Source of the DNA: Kitasatospora purpeofusca
GTDB lineage: Bacteria; Actinomycetota; Actinomycetes; Streptomycetales; Streptomycetaceae
Assembly (NCBI RefSeq): GCF_000718025.1
Contig: NZ_JODS01000005.1
Coordinates: 270,880 to 334,879, forward strand
Length of the DNA: 64,000 nucleotides
Direction: 5' to 3'
Shown here: in pieces, positions 17,093 through 24,455 of the stretch
How the letters are laid out: each line of letters starts with the position of its first letter
How positions within the stretch are numbered: the first letter of the stretch is position 1
Program-made: the position numbers and the translations under genes
Notes under the pieces: model-generated
Seen by the model: the letters and a program-made list of their open reading frames with translations, nothing else
Told to the model about the DNA's origin: nothing
Databases searched by the model: none

Positions 17093-17461
17093 ATGAGCCC
17101 CCGGTCCGAGAACACCCCGGCCTCCGCCCGGCGCCGCGGCACCCGCCTGGCCATCGCGGGCGGGGCCATCGCCGCGCTGCCGGTGGTCGGCCTGCTCGCC
17201 GCGACACCGGCTTCCGCCAAGCCGCCGATGAAGATCGTCGCCGCCAAGCCCCCCGTCAAGGCCGTCGCGGCCAAGCCCCCCGTCAAGGCGGTCGCCGCCA
17301 AGCCGCCGGCGAAGATCGCCGCCGCGAAGCCCCCGGTCAAGGCCGTCGCGGCCAAGCCCCCCGTCAAGGCGGTCCCTGCCAAGCCGCCCATGAAGATCGT
17401 CGCCGCCAAGCCGCCCGTCAAGGCCGTCGCGAGCGACCCCCGGGCAGCCCGGGGCAACTGA
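17093..17461 (+). CDS. Secreted Lys/Pro nonapeptide-repeat protein
   Basis: I do not recognise a family. The 122-residue product has an Arg-rich start and a clear signal peptide (IAGGAIAALPVVGLLAATPASA), then eight tandem nine-residue repeats of the form KPPxKxxAA, and ends DPRAARGN. The mature part is about 80 residues, strongly basic and without Cys or aromatic residues. GGAGGAA precedes the ATG. It lies inside the cluster between the exporter and the 4-hydroxyphenylglycine operon, from which it is insulated by a strong terminator. It could bind anionic wall polymers or the product; that is conjecture. Confidence 0.7.
   Translation: MSPRSENTPASARRRGTRLAIAGGAIAALPVVGLLAATPASAKPPMKIVAAKPPVKAVAAKPPVKAVAAKPPAKIAAAKPPVKAVAAKPPVKAVPAKPPMKIVAAKPPVKAVASDPRAARGN
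17219..17434 (+). repeat. Eight 27-nt in-frame tandem repeats
   Basis: Eight copies of a 27-nt unit encode KPPxKxxAA with x drawn from V/M/A, A/I and V/A. DNA identity between neighbours is high, which implies recent tandem duplication. Confidence 0.85.
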
Positions 17462-17492
17462 CACCCCGCCCGGAACCCACCTGCCTGCGCGG

Positions 17493-17529
17493 AACGGCGG
17501 TGCCCCTTGCACGAAGGGGCACCGCCGTT
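17493..17529. terminator. Strong bidirectional hairpin terminator
   Basis: A perfect 16-bp stem (AACGGCGGTGCCCCTT and its complement) closes a 5-nt loop between the convergent repeat-protein and aminotransferase genes. The flanking A-A/T-T pairs let it act on both strands. Confidence 0.88.
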
Positions 17530-17549
17530 GCGCGTCCGTGGGCCGCTGC

Positions 17550-18905
17550 CTACCCGGCCGTCCCGCCCTCGGCCCGCAGGAAGCCCGCGAGCCTGGCCAC
17601 GCCCTCCGCGATCCGCTCGGGCGTCAACGAGCTGATGGAGAGCCGCAGCCGCCGCTCCCCGCCCCCGGCAGGGTAGAACGGCGCCATCGGCGTCCACAGC
17701 ACGCCGAAGTCCCGCGCGCAGCGCTCCATCGCCGCCTCGTCGGCCGCGAACCCCACCGTCAGCACGGCGAAGAACCCGCCCTCCGGCACGTTCCAGGACA
17801 CGCCCAGGCGGTCCCGCTCGGCGGCCGGGAGCTGCCGCTCCAGCTCGGCCAGCAGCGCCCCCATCGAGGCCGCGTAGTGGGCCGTCGCGGGGGCGTTGGC
17901 GGCCCGCAGCCGGCAGTCGTGGGTCAGCAGCATCCCGCCGATCACCGCCTGGCTGAGGGCCGGGGTGTTGACCGTCGTCATGCTCTTCAGCTTGGCGATC
18001 TCGTCGGCCAGCAGGGTGCGCCGGCCGCCCGGACCGGTCACCTCCTGGTCGGCGACCAGGTAGCCGAGCCGCGCGCCGGGGAAGCAGGTCTTGGCGAAGG
18101 AGCCCAGGTAGACGACCCGGCGGTGGCGGTCGAGCGCCTTCAGGGTGGGCCGGGCGCCGATGTCCCGGGCGAAGAACCCGTACGGGTTGTCCTCGACGAT
18201 CAGCAGGCCCTCCTCGGCGGCGGTGTCCAGCAGCCTGGCCCTGGCGGCCACCGGCATCGAGGTGCCGGAGGGGTTGGCGAAGTCCGGCACCACGTACAGG
18301 GCGCGCGGGCGCCGTCCGGCGGCACGGACCTTCCGCGCGGCGGCCCGGACGGCCTCCGGGTCCGGCCCGCCCTCCGGCCCCTCGGGGACCGGCACCGTGG
18401 TCAGGTCGAGCAACCGGGCGGCCCCGGTGACACCGACGTAGCAGGGCGAGCTGACCAGCAGGACGTCGTCGGGGCCCGCGCAGAGCGCCCGCAGCGTCAG
18501 CAGCATGCCCTCCTGGGCGCCGACGGTCAGCACCAGCGCCTCGGGGGCCACGGTGAGGCCCTCGTCGTGGGCCAGGGTGCGGGCGACGAGGTCGTTGATG
18601 ATGCCCTTGGTCGGGCCGTACTGGAACAGCGTGGTGCGGATCGCGTCGCGGTCGAGGCCGGTGGCCGCCAGGTGGTCGAGGTAGGCGTCCAGGTAGGCGG
18701 GGACGTCCTCGGGCTCGAAGAAGCCCTCGTAGGGGCGGCCAGGGGCGAAGGAGATCGCCTGCGGGTAGCGGGTGGTGACCTCGTTCAGGAACGTCATCGC
18801 GTCCAGCAGCGGGTCCGCGAGCGAGCCGTGCAGCTCCTCCAGCGGGAGCGTGACGGGCCCTGCGGCGGCCACCGCTTCCGCGGCCGGGACGGCCGGGGCG
18901 CTCAC
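17550..18905 (-). CDS. hpgT: HpgT-like aromatic aminotransferase (4-hydroxyphenylglycine)
   Basis: A 451-residue fold-type I aminotransferase resembling HpgT/PglE, which aminate 4-hydroxybenzoylformate to L-4-hydroxyphenylglycine. The N-terminal run ELHGSLADPLLDAMTFLNEV and SFAPGRPYEGFF are typical of the group. PLP ligands are Asn211 (FANPSG), Asp239 (VEDNPYG) and the Schiff-base Lys272 (GSFAKTCFPG). Hmo (20857) and HmaS (29323) supply the other two steps. Its GTG overlaps the hydrolase stop, and it is last in the minus-strand operon hmo, methyltransferase, hydrolase, hpgT. A more general aromatic role is possible. Confidence 0.82.
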   Translation of the reverse strand: MSAPAVPAAEAVAAAGPVTLPLEELHGSLADPLLDAMTFLNEVTTRYPQAISFAPGRPYEGFFEPEDVPAYLDAYLDHLAATGLDRDAIRTTLFQYGPTKGIINDLVARTLAHDEGLTVAPEALVLTVGAQEGMLLTLRALCAGPDDVLLVSSPCYVGVTGAARLLDLTTVPVPEGPEGGPDPEAVRAAARKVRAAGRRPRALYVVPDFANPSGTSMPVAARARLLDTAAEEGLLIVEDNPYGFFARDIGARPTLKALDRHRRVVYLGSFAKTCFPGARLGYLVADQEVTGPGGRRTLLADEIAKLKSMTTVNTPALSQAVIGGMLLTHDCRLRAANAPATAHYAASMGALLAELERQLPAAERDRLGVSWNVPEGGFFAVLTVGFAADEAAMERCARDFGVLWTPMAPFYPAGGGERRLRLSISSLTPERIAEGVARLAGFLRAEGGTAG

Positions 18906-19843
18906 GCGAGTGCCTCGCGCAGCCGCCCGGCCGCGTACGCCTGGGCCTCGGCGGCGCCGTCCAGGGTGCCGGTCATGGCGAAGAAGCCGTGCGGCATGCC
19001 CTCCCAGCGGCGCAGCTCGACCGGGACCCCGGCCGCGCGCAGCGCCTCGGCGTACTGCTCGCCCTCGTCGCGCAGCGGGTCGTACTCGGCGGTGACGACG
19101 GTGGCGGGCGGCAGGCCGGTCAGGTCCTGGGCCCGCAGCGGGGAGGCGTGCGGGTGCTCGCCGTCGGCCGGGTCGGCCAGGTAGTTGCCCCAGTACCAGG
19201 CAACCGAGCGGCGGTTGAACAGCGCCGGGTCGTCGTGCTCGCGCAGCGACTCGGTGTCGGCGCGGGCGTCGGTGTTGGGGTAGACGAGCAGCTGGTGGCG
19301 CAGCGCGGGGCCGCCCCGGTCTCGGGCGAGCAGGGCGAGCACGGCGGCGAGGTTGCCGCCCGCGCTGTCGCCGGCGACGGCGAGGCGTTCGGTGTCCAGG
19401 CCCAGCTCCGCCCCGCGGGCGGCGAGCCAGTCGGCCGCGGCGGCGCAGTCCTGGACGGCGGCGGGGAAGGGGTGTTCGGGGGCCAGCCGGTAGCCGACGG
19501 AGGCGGTGGCGCAGCCGACGGCGTTGGTCAGCGCGCGGCAGATCGCGTCGCTGGTGTCGGGCGAGCCGAGGGTCCAGCCTCCGCCGAACAGGTAGAGCAG
19601 GACGGCCGGGCGGCGGCCGTCGGCGGGCGGTGCGGGCCGGTAGAGCCGGAGCGTGAGCTCGCCGCCGGGGCCGGGGAGGAGGTGCTCCTCGACGGCTTCG
19701 ACCGGCTCGGGCGTGCCCGCAGCGGCGCGGATGTCGGCGAGGTCGGCGGCGCGGGCCTCGGCCACGGTGAGGCGGTAGAGCGGGGGCGTGCCGGCGTTCG
19801 CGCGGCGGTCGCGCAGGGCCTGGGCCTGGGGGTGCAGGGGCAT
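18902..19843 (-). CDS. HSL-family alpha/beta hydrolase
   Basis: A 313-residue hormone-sensitive-lipase-type hydrolase. The triad is Ser160 (GDSAGG), Asp255 (EYDPLRDEG) and His285 (GMPHGFF). The oxyanion loop, usually HGGG, reads F86-G-G-G. GAGGAA lies before the ATG. It may hydrolyse an ester or a thioester intermediate and so serve as the release enzyme, because I see no dedicated thioesterase in the cluster; that is inference. Confidence 0.85.
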   Translation of the reverse strand: MPLHPQAQALRDRRANAGTPPLYRLTVAEARAADLADIRAAAGTPEPVEAVEEHLLPGPGGELTLRLYRPAPPADGRRPAVLLYLFGGGWTLGSPDTSDAICRALTNAVGCATASVGYRLAPEHPFPAAVQDCAAAADWLAARGAELGLDTERLAVAGDSAGGNLAAVLALLARDRGGPALRHQLLVYPNTDARADTESLREHDDPALFNRRSVAWYWGNYLADPADGEHPHASPLRAQDLTGLPPATVVTAEYDPLRDEGEQYAEALRAAGVPVELRRWEGMPHGFFAMTGTLDGAAEAQAYAAGRLREALA

Positions 19844-19961
19844 CGGGGTTCCTCGGGGCGGCGGTCGGCCGCGGCGGCGGCCGGCGGTCGGGTGGGCTGC
19901 CGGTTCGGCGGTGGCCGGTCGGGCGGCCGTGGCGGCGGTCGCCGGTCGGGCGGCCGTCGGG
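19844..19961. repeat. GC-rich GGCGGTCGG-type repeats between genes
   Basis: The 118-nt spacer is almost pure G/C with many GGTCGGGCGG-like words. It includes a 17-nt direct repeat (GCCGGTCGGGCGGCCGT at 19914-19930 and 19941-19957). No gene is visible. Confidence 0.5.
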
Positions 19962-20735
19962 TCAGCGGTCGGCCTCGACGTAGACGGTCTCGTCGGTGCG
20001 GAAAGCGGTGTCGAGGTCGGCGACGTCGCCGCGGACGCCCTCGCGGTAGGCGCAGTGGCGGATCCGCGCCTCCTCGAAGCCGGCCTCGGTGAGGACGTGC
20101 CGCAGTTCGTCCAGATCGTAGATCCACTGGTGGCCGTAGTACCGGAAGATCTGGTTGACCAGGAAGGCCGGGCGCTTCGGCATCGGCGGGCCGAAGCCCA
20201 TGGTGCTGAGCCGGCGGTGGTGCTTGGCGAGGAAGCCGTCACCCTTGGCGTAGCCGTTCAGGTAGCGGGCCAGGTCGGGGGTGGTGATCCGCAGGACGCC
20301 GCCGGGGCGCAGCACCCGCCGGGCCTCGCGCAGCCAACCGATCGCCACCGGCATGGTGACGTGCTCGATCAGGTGCTCGGCGTACACCCAGTCGACGCTG
20401 GCGTCGGCGAAGGGCAGCGGGCGGGAGATGTCGAGCTGGGTGAACCAGCGGTCGCCGTCGACCCGGTAGAGCGTGCCGGGCTCGGTGGCGCCGTCGGGGC
20501 CGCGGAGCTCGGTGAGGTCGGTGCCGAGGCCGCCCGGGTGGGCGGTCCGGAAGGCCGCGAACTCGATGCCGGTGAGGCCCAGGTCGGTGAAGTCCTGGTG
20601 GTCGAACGGGAGCCCGCCGTCGGCCGGTTCGAGGCTCCGGCAGGTGGCGACGTCGGCGCTGAAGCGGTCGAGCTGCTCGGCGAGGCCGTCGGGGTCCTCC
20701 CAGTCCCAGCCGGGGAAGGCGTCCTGTCTGTTCAT
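19962..20735 (-). CDS. SAM-dependent methyltransferase-like protein
   Basis: A 257-residue protein with the second half of a class I methyltransferase: LPFADASVDWVYAEHLIEHV, then WLREARRVLRPGGVLRITTPD (post-I and motif III region) and a C-terminal aromatic-rich part. No clear GxGxG SAM loop is visible in the preceding 100 residues, where LTGIEFAAFRTAHPGG stands instead. Either the SAM loop has diverged or the protein is inactive. In the Hpg operon it might methylate the phenol, amine or carboxyl of an aryl intermediate. Confidence 0.7.
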   Translation of the reverse strand: MNRQDAFPGWDWEDPDGLAEQLDRFSADVATCRSLEPADGGLPFDHQDFTDLGLTGIEFAAFRTAHPGGLGTDLTELRGPDGATEPGTLYRVDGDRWFTQLDISRPLPFADASVDWVYAEHLIEHVTMPVAIGWLREARRVLRPGGVLRITTPDLARYLNGYAKGDGFLAKHHRRLSTMGFGPPMPKRPAFLVNQIFRYYGHQWIYDLDELRHVLTEAGFEEARIRHCAYREGVRGDVADLDTAFRTDETVYVEADR

Positions 20736-20856
20736 GGTCTCGCTCTTTCGGTCGCGGCGGTCGGGGTGGAGCTCGGGGCGGTCGGGGCGGGGGTTGCCGG
20801 GTCGGGGGCGGTCGGGTCGGCGGCGGTCGAGTCGCGGGCGGTCGGTGCACGCACCG
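20736..20856. repeat. GC-rich spacer with repeated GGCGGTCGG
   Basis: This 121-nt spacer between hmo and the methyltransferase gene contains about five degenerate copies of GGCGGTCGGG. It resembles the spacer at 19844-19961, so both probably grew by slippage. No gene is visible. Confidence 0.45.
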
Positions 20857-21942
20857 TCAGACCGGCCAGGGCGCGAGGGCGGTGCGGTCCAGGTCCGCGA
20901 CCGAGGGGCGGCCCAACAGGGCCATGGTGTGCTCCAGTTCGTCGCGCAGCAGGTCGAGGACCTGTCCGACGCCGGCCTCGCCGCCGGTGGCCAGGCCCCA
21001 GAACGCCGGACGGCCGACCAGGACGGCGCGGGCGCCCAGGGCGAGCGCGACGGCGATGTCGGCGCCGCTGCGGACGCCGCCGTCGAGCAGCGCCGGGATG
21101 TGCGGCGGCAGGGCGTCGACGACCTCGGGCAGTGCGGCGAGGGCGGGCAGCGCGCCGTCGAGTTGACGGCCGCCGTGGTTGGAGACCACCACCGCGTCCA
21201 CGCCGTGGTCGGCGGCGCGGCGGGCGTCCTCGGCGGTCAGCACGCCCTTGAGGACCAGCGGCAGCCGGCTGCGTTCGCGCAGCCAGGCGAGGTCGGCCCA
21301 GGTCAGGGTGGGGTCGAACTGCTCCCTGGCGTGCTCGGCGATGCCCGAACTGCCCTGGCCGGCGTGGTGGCTGGCGGCCATCAGGGCAGGGTCGAGGTTG
21401 ACCGCGCGGATCTCCGGCGGGACGGCGAAGCCGTTGCGCAGATCGCGCAGCCGGCGGCCGATCCGGGGGGCGTCGACGGTGAGCAGCAGGGCCGCGTAGC
21501 CGGCCGCCTCGGCGCGTTCGACCAGGGAGGCGAGGGCCTCCCGGCGGCGCAGCCAGTAGAGCTGGAGCCAGAGCGGGCCGGTGGCGGCCTCGGCGATGTC
21601 CTCCAGGGTGCGGCTGGCGAAGATTCCGGCGACGAGCAGCGCGCCGGCCTTTCCGGCCGCCCGGGCGGTCGCTGTTTCCCCGTCCGGATGGACCAACCGG
21701 TGGTAGGCCATCGGGGCAATTCCCACCGGGAGTTGCAGCGTGGTGCCGAGCAGATCGACAGCCGGGGCGCACTCGGAGACGTCGACGAGCGCGCGCGGGC
21801 GGAACGCATGGCGTCCGAACATTTCCCGGTTGGCCGCCAGGGTGCGTTCCGCGCCACTGCCGCCTTCGACGAAGTCCCATATTTCCGGGGCAAGTTGATC
21901 GCGCGCCGCGCGTTCGATCCCGGCCAGCGTGAGTGGTGCCAC
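20857..21942 (-). CDS. hmo: FMN-dependent 4-hydroxymandelate oxidase
   Basis: A 361-residue FMN alpha-hydroxyacid oxidase (mandelate/glycolate oxidase family), expected to oxidise 4-hydroxymandelate to 4-hydroxybenzoylformate. Catalytic residues are Lys232 (LKGVLTAEDA), His256 and Arg259 (SNHGGRQLDG), and FMN phosphate is bound at LDGGVRSG and ALGARAVLVGRP. The GTG start has GAGGA at a good distance. It is first in the minus-strand Hpg operon and divergent from the ligase operon, with two operator-like palindromes between. Lactate or other 2-hydroxyacid oxidation is the alternative, but HmaS and HpgT here support Hmo. Confidence 0.87.
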   Translation of the reverse strand: MAPLTLAGIERAARDQLAPEIWDFVEGGSGAERTLAANREMFGRHAFRPRALVDVSECAPAVDLLGTTLQLPVGIAPMAYHRLVHPDGETATARAAGKAGALLVAGIFASRTLEDIAEAATGPLWLQLYWLRRREALASLVERAEAAGYAALLLTVDAPRIGRRLRDLRNGFAVPPEIRAVNLDPALMAASHHAGQGSSGIAEHAREQFDPTLTWADLAWLRERSRLPLVLKGVLTAEDARRAADHGVDAVVVSNHGGRQLDGALPALAALPEVVDALPPHIPALLDGGVRSGADIAVALALGARAVLVGRPAFWGLATGGEAGVGQVLDLLRDELEHTMALLGRPSVADLDRTALAPWPV

Positions 21943-22001
21943 GGGCGTCCTCGTTCCCGGACCGGCCGCGTTCGGACCGGCCCACGGATCGGCAGCGTAG
22001 G

Positions 22002-22028
22002 AGGTCTGGACCTGATTGGTATAGACCT
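22002..22028. promoter_or_regulatory. Two in-phase DasR/HutC-like palindromes in the divergent promoter
   Basis: AGGTCTGGACCT (22002-22013) and TGGTATAGACCT (22017-22028) have centres 15 bp apart. Both fit the GntR/HutC half-site rule GT-N-TA-N-AC, allowing one change, and the DasR-type core. They lie about 60 nt upstream of hmo and about 100 nt upstream of the ligase, in the promoter shared by the two main operons. Confidence 0.58.
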
Positions 22029-22037
22029 TGATTTGAC

Positions 22038-22059
22038 CAATCGTCTGTGCAATCGTCTG
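22038..22059. repeat. Direct repeat CAATCGTCTG, 12-bp period
   Basis: CAATCGTCTG occurs at 22038-22047 and 22050-22059. It lies just downstream of the double palindrome and could bind a second regulator or mark the promoter of the ligase operon. Confidence 0.4.
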
Positions 22060-22123
22060 GCAACGGAATTGGACGTATTGCCTGGTGTCGACGACGGCCC
22101 GGGAAAGTGGCGACCAAGTGTCC

Positions 22124-23578
22124 ATGACAAATCTCCTCACGTGTGGAGTGGCGTTGACCGGCTTTTCCTCTTCTTCACCGGCGCCCTTCTCACCCCCGCA
22201 CGCCGATGCTCCCGCCGACTGGGTCGACCGGGTGCTGTTGGCCGGACCCGGGGGTGAGGAGTGCCTCCGCTTCGGCACACCCGTCGACCGTGACGCCCTG
22301 CGCGCACTGGTCGCCGAGCAGACCGAACGACTGGCCTCGGCCGGGCTCGGCCCGGGTGGCACCGCCGCCCTGCGGCTGCCGCCCTCGCTGGGCTTCGTCA
22401 CCGTTCTCCTGGCCGCCTGGCGGCTGGGGGCCCAGGTGGCACTGCTCGACCACCGGCTGACCGAGCACGAGGTCGAGCAGGCGGTCGCCCGGCTGCGCCC
22501 GCAGGTGCTGGTCGGCTCCGCCGGGCGTCCGGCCGCGGCCGCGCTGCGCGGCTGGTCGGCGGTCGACCCGGTGGCCGTCGCACGGCCCGAGGGCCGGCCC
22601 GCTGCGACCGGCCACGCGCTGGTCCAGCTCAGCTCGGGCTCGACCGGACCGGCCAAGGTGATCGCCCGCACCGCGAGCGACCTGATCCGCGAACTCGACT
22701 GCTACCGGCGGCTGGCGGCGTTCCCCGGCGAGGGCGAGCGGGTGGTGCTGCTGTCCTCGGTGGTGCATGTGCTCGGCCTGGTCGGCGGGCTGCTCAACAG
22801 CCTCCACGGGCGCGCCCCGCTCACCGTCCCGGACCGGATGACGGCGGCCGGCATCCTCGGCGCGGTCGCCGCCGACGACCGCCCGACCACCGTGATCGGG
22901 GTGCCGTTCCACGCCGAACTGCTGGCCGGTGCCACCGAACCGCCGCAACTCCCGCAGCTGCGGCGGATGGTGGTCGCCGGAGAACTGGTCCGGCCCGGCC
23001 TGTCCGAGGCCTTCACCGCCCGCTGGGGCGTGCCGCTCGGCACCATGTACGGGATGACCGAGCTCGGGGTGATCGCCACCGACCTGGACGGCACCCTGCA
23101 CCCGGCCAAGCAGCCCGTGCACGGCATGGAACTGCGGCTCGTCGACGGCGAACTGCAGCTGCGCACCGCCGCCTCCCCCTACCCCGGGCTCGACGACCCG
23201 ACCCGCTGGGCGGACGGCTGGCTGCACACCCGTGACGCCGCCACCCTCGACCCCGGCACCGGCCGGGTCACCGTACTCGGCCGCCGGGACTCGCAGGTCT
23301 CGATCGGCGGCCTCAAGGTCGACCTCACCGAGGTCGAGCAGACCCTCGCCGCCCTCCCCCACGTCCGGGAGGCCGTCGTGGTCTTCGACGAGGGTGCGAT
23401 CGAGGCCTACCTCTCCGCCGAGGACGGCGCCGACCGGGCACTCGTCCAGGACGGGCTCGCCCGGCAGTTGGCCGCCTACAAGCGGCCGCGCCGGCTCGCC
23501 TTCCTCCCCCAGCTCCCCCGTACCGCCACCGGCAAGCTGCTGCGCGACCCGGCCGCCCTGCGCGCCGCCGCCGGCTGA
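22124..23578 (+). CDS. Stand-alone adenylate-forming ligase (A domain)
   Basis: A 484-residue AMP-forming acyl/aminoacyl ligase. The P-loop is LSSGSTGPAKVIAR, then TMYGMTELG (A5), GWLHTRDAA (A7), GRRDSQVSIGGLKVD (A8) and the catalytic Lys in TATGKLLRD (A10). It is compact, like stand-alone aryl or acyl ligases that load carrier proteins. An in-frame GTG at 22085 is an alternative start; neither has a strong Shine-Dalgarno. It leads the plus-strand operon of two carrier proteins and the ketosynthases. Likely substrates are 4-hydroxyphenylglycine or a 4-hydroxybenzoic-type acid; specificity cannot be read by eye. Confidence 0.88.
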   Translation: MTNLLTCGVALTGFSSSSPAPFSPPHADAPADWVDRVLLAGPGGEECLRFGTPVDRDALRALVAEQTERLASAGLGPGGTAALRLPPSLGFVTVLLAAWRLGAQVALLDHRLTEHEVEQAVARLRPQVLVGSAGRPAAAALRGWSAVDPVAVARPEGRPAATGHALVQLSSGSTGPAKVIARTASDLIRELDCYRRLAAFPGEGERVVLLSSVVHVLGLVGGLLNSLHGRAPLTVPDRMTAAGILGAVAADDRPTTVIGVPFHAELLAGATEPPQLPQLRRMVVAGELVRPGLSEAFTARWGVPLGTMYGMTELGVIATDLDGTLHPAKQPVHGMELRLVDGELQLRTAASPYPGLDDPTRWADGWLHTRDAATLDPGTGRVTVLGRRDSQVSIGGLKVDLTEVEQTLAALPHVREAVVVFDEGAIEAYLSAEDGADRALVQDGLARQLAAYKRPRRLAFLPQLPRTATGKLLRDPAALRAAAG

Positions 23579-23661
23579 ACCGGGCGCGCCGCGACCCGGC
23601 GCGCCCGCCCGCATGCCGCCCCGCACCACCGGCCGGGACCTCGTGCCCCGGCCGCCACGAA

Positions 23662-23682
23662 CCGCCCGGAAGGGCCGGGCGG
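23662..23682 (+). terminator. 8-bp GC hairpin between ligase and carrier genes
   Basis: CCGCCCGG and CCGGGCGG close an AAGGG loop in the 224-nt gap before the first ACP. It may attenuate read-through so that the carrier genes are expressed at a different level. Nothing else is apparent in this gap. Confidence 0.35.
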
Positions 23683-23802
23683 GATTCCCCGACGGGCAGC
23701 CACGGCCTGCCCCCGGGGCGCCCGAGTCCGCCCCGAAGGACCGCTTTCCCCTCCCCGACGACCCCGTGCGCACCGCCTGCGCCCGGGCACAAGGAGCACA
23801 CC

Positions 23803-24078
23803 ATGCAGGACCGCATCCGCGCGTTCGTCCTCGCCGCCCTGGCCGAGATGCAGTACGACGTCGAGGGCGTCACCGGCGACACCGACCTCGGCCCGGCCGG
23901 CCTGGACCTGGAGTCGCTCGCCCTCGCCGACCTCTCGGTCCAGGTCGAGGACGAGTTCGGGGTCAAGTTCGACCTCGACGAGATGGAGACCACCGCGCTG
24001 ATGACGCTCGACCAGTTCACCGCCGACGTCGAGGCCCGGATCACCGCCGCCACCGCCACCTCGGGCAGCCCGGCGTGA
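23803..24078 (+). CDS. Acyl carrier protein 1
   Basis: A 91-residue free carrier protein. The Ser is in GLDLESLALADLSVQVEDEFG, and the acidic helix III region FDLDEMETTALMTLDQF is typical. AAGGAG lies just upstream of the ATG. Its stop overlaps the next carrier gene (GTGA), so two carriers are made together, as in aryl-polyene-type type II systems. Confidence 0.93.
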   Translation: MQDRIRAFVLAALAEMQYDVEGVTGDTDLGPAGLDLESLALADLSVQVEDEFGVKFDLDEMETTALMTLDQFTADVEARITAATATSGSPA

Positions 24079-24455
24079 CCGACCTCGCCCGCCCCGACCG
24101 GGCCGAGGTCCTGGAGATGCTCGCGGCGTTCGGGCAGCGCGCCGCCGAGGACGTACCCGATGAACTCGGCTCGCTCGAACTCACCTGGCTGATAGCCGAG
24201 TTCGAGCAGCGGTATGGCATCGAACCGGACCTGGACGACGAGGCCTTCGAGGCCGTCCGGACGGTGGACGACGCCGTCGAGGTGTTCCGCGCGGCCGTGC
24301 TCGCGGCCGGCGGCGGCGCGGTCGACGGCAGTGCGGTCGACGGCACTGCGGTCAACGGCACCGCGGTCAACGGCACCGCGGTCGACGGCAGCACGACCGA
24401 CACGACCGCCGACGCCACCGGACCCGCCGTCACCGCGGGAGCCGCGCGGCCATGA
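24075..24455 (+). CDS. Acyl carrier protein 2 with a pentapeptide-repeat tail
   Basis: A 126-residue protein: residues 1-75 are a carrier domain with Ser in DELGSLELTWLIAEFEQRYG. The C-terminal 50 residues are a Gly/Thr/Ala-rich tail containing five AVxG[ST] repeats, unusual for a carrier protein. It is coupled to ACP1 upstream and to the ketosynthase downstream (ATGA). The tail may be a flexible tether or a slippage product. Confidence 0.88.
   Translation: MTDLARPDRAEVLEMLAAFGQRAAEDVPDELGSLELTWLIAEFEQRYGIEPDLDDEAFEAVRTVDDAVEVFRAAVLAAGGGAVDGSAVDGTAVNGTAVNGTAVDGSTTDTTADATGPAVTAGAARP
24318..24392 (+). repeat. Five 15-nt in-frame tandem repeats
   Basis: Five perfect-length 15-nt units of the form GCGGTCRACGGCANY encode AVDGS, AVDGT and AVNGT in the tail of ACP2. 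Confidence 0.85.

Noticed and set aside
17219..17434. CRISPR-like appearance of the 27-nt repeats
   Set aside because: The units are contiguous without spacers and lie in a coding frame with a signal peptide, so they are protein repeats.
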